DNA from: an uncultured Thermoanaerobacteraceae bacterium | GTDB lineage: Bacteria; Bacillota; DSM-12270; Thermacetogeniales; Thermacetogeniaceae | Length of the DNA stretch: 7,059 nucleotides | Assembly: GCA_937914965.1 (NCBI GenBank) | Contig: CALGIY010000354.1 | Location: 1-7,059, forward strand | Reading direction: 5' to 3' | In this document: positions 6,725 through 7,059 of the stretch, piece by piece | Numbering within the stretch: position 1 is the stretch's first letter | How the letters are laid out: every line of letters starts with the position of its first letter | Program-made: the position numbers and the translations under genes | Notes under the pieces: generated by a model | Databases searched by the model: none | Seen by the model: only the letters and a program-made list of their open reading frames with translations | What the model was told of the DNA's origin: nothing

Positions 6725-7059
6725 GTGATCTGGGTGGTCCTGGCTTTAAAATACCTGGTTTTGCTGCTTACTTGTCTTTTTATCCTGGTTGTTTTCCTTG
6801 ACAGCAAGCCAGGGCAAACTAAAAAGGCTGTTCTAGTGGTTAATCATTCAGCATCCCCTGCAGTTTCGCCTGGAGAAAAGTGGGCTCTAGAAAAAGGAGT
6901 GATTTTGGGAAGAGGTGCCGGGTGCGCTGTTAATCTTCCTGATCCCTTTGTTTCTACTCGTCATGCTCGCATTGTTTTTCAAGATGGTGAGTATTGTATC
7001 ACTGACCTAGGCAGTACCAATGGTACCCTTCTAGAAGGGTACCATTGGTACTGCCTAGG
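6725..7059 (+). CDS. FhaB-type protein: N-terminal membrane anchor plus FHA domain, 3'-incomplete
   Basis: Starting at GTG 6725, with AAGGGGG 7 nt upstream and 3 nt after the previous stop, about 111 codons are open to the window edge. Residues 3-25 are a hydrophobic segment (WVVLALKYLVLLLTCLFILVVF) with few charges, a likely single membrane anchor; a linker of about 25 residues follows, then an FHA domain: ILGRG (60-64), VSTRHARI (76-83) and DLGSTNGT (94-101). All key phosphopeptide-binding residues are present. The arrangement matches actinobacterial FhaB/FipA and clostridial homologues, which usually precede ftsW, a penicillin-binding protein, a PP2C phosphatase and a PASTA kinase. The last 27 bases (7033-7059) are an inverted copy of the preceding bases, so residues after about 103-105 (YHWYCL) are not FHA-like and should not be trusted. 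Function is inferred from domains and context. Confidence 0.8.
   Translation, partial: MIWVVLALKYLVLLLTCLFILVVFLDSKPGQTKKAVLVVNHSASPAVSPGEKWALEKGVILGRGAGCAVNLPDPFVSTRHARIVFQDGEYCITDLGSTNGTLLEGYHWYCL
7006..7059. repeat. Perfect 54-bp palindrome at the right edge
   Basis: Bases 7006-7032 are the exact reverse complement of 7033-7059, with no spacer and no mismatch; the centre is TTCTAGAA. The left arm encodes the conserved DLGSTNGTLL of the FHA domain, so it is the genuine copy and the right arm is the added one. Each arm also holds a small hairpin (GTACC-AAT-GGTAC). The palindrome reaches the last base of the window, so its true length is unknown. Confidence 0.97.

Noticed and set aside
1..7059. 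CRISPR arrays, tRNA/rRNA genes, insertion sequences, attachment sites or phage/defence genes
   Set aside because: I saw no regularly spaced repeats, tRNA-like cloverleaf, transposase motifs or integrase on either strand; the window is almost wholly filled by housekeeping genes.

Overview
The window is a stretch of bacterial housekeeping DNA with every gene on the + strand. Gene order, strong AGGAGG/GGAG-type ribosome binding sites, TTG and GTG starts and a moderate base composition (judged by eye) point to a Firmicute. A spore-former-type Clostridia lineage (Peptococcaceae, Desulfotomaculum or Moorella-like) seems most likely. That placement is inference from gene order and protein style, not a database match.

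Layout, left to right. (1) The 3' four-fifths of metK (S-adenosylmethionine synthetase), cut by the left edge. (2) A 171-nt gap with three hairpins, two of which share an arm, followed by an extended -10 promoter. (3) priA (primosomal helicase), def (peptide deformylase), fmt (methionyl-tRNA formyltransferase) and rsmB (16S rRNA m5C967 methyltransferase), tightly packed like the Bacillus priA-def-fmt-rsmB operon. (4) Two adjacent FHA-domain genes. The first is an FhaA-type protein (DUF3662 plus FHA). The second is an FhaB-type protein (one membrane anchor plus FHA) that runs off the right edge.

The genes cover replication restart (priA), initiator-Met formylation and deformylation (fmt, def), rRNA modification (rsmB), methyl-donor supply (metK) and phosphothreonine recognition, probably tied to Ser/Thr kinase control of cell-wall growth (the FHA pair). 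Spacing is 20 nt or less, or overlapping signals, through most of priA to fhaB, so one long transcript is likely.

I do not see a new defence, mobile or RNA-based system. The sequence-level oddities are three. First, priA stops early while a clear PriA-like C-terminus lies just downstream in the +1 frame, which indicates a frameshift or small indel. Second, the same PriA appears to lack the winged-helix domain between its DNA-binding and helicase domains. Third, the last 54 bases form a perfect palindrome that overwrites the fhaB reading frame, most likely a chimeric or assembly artefact at a contig end.
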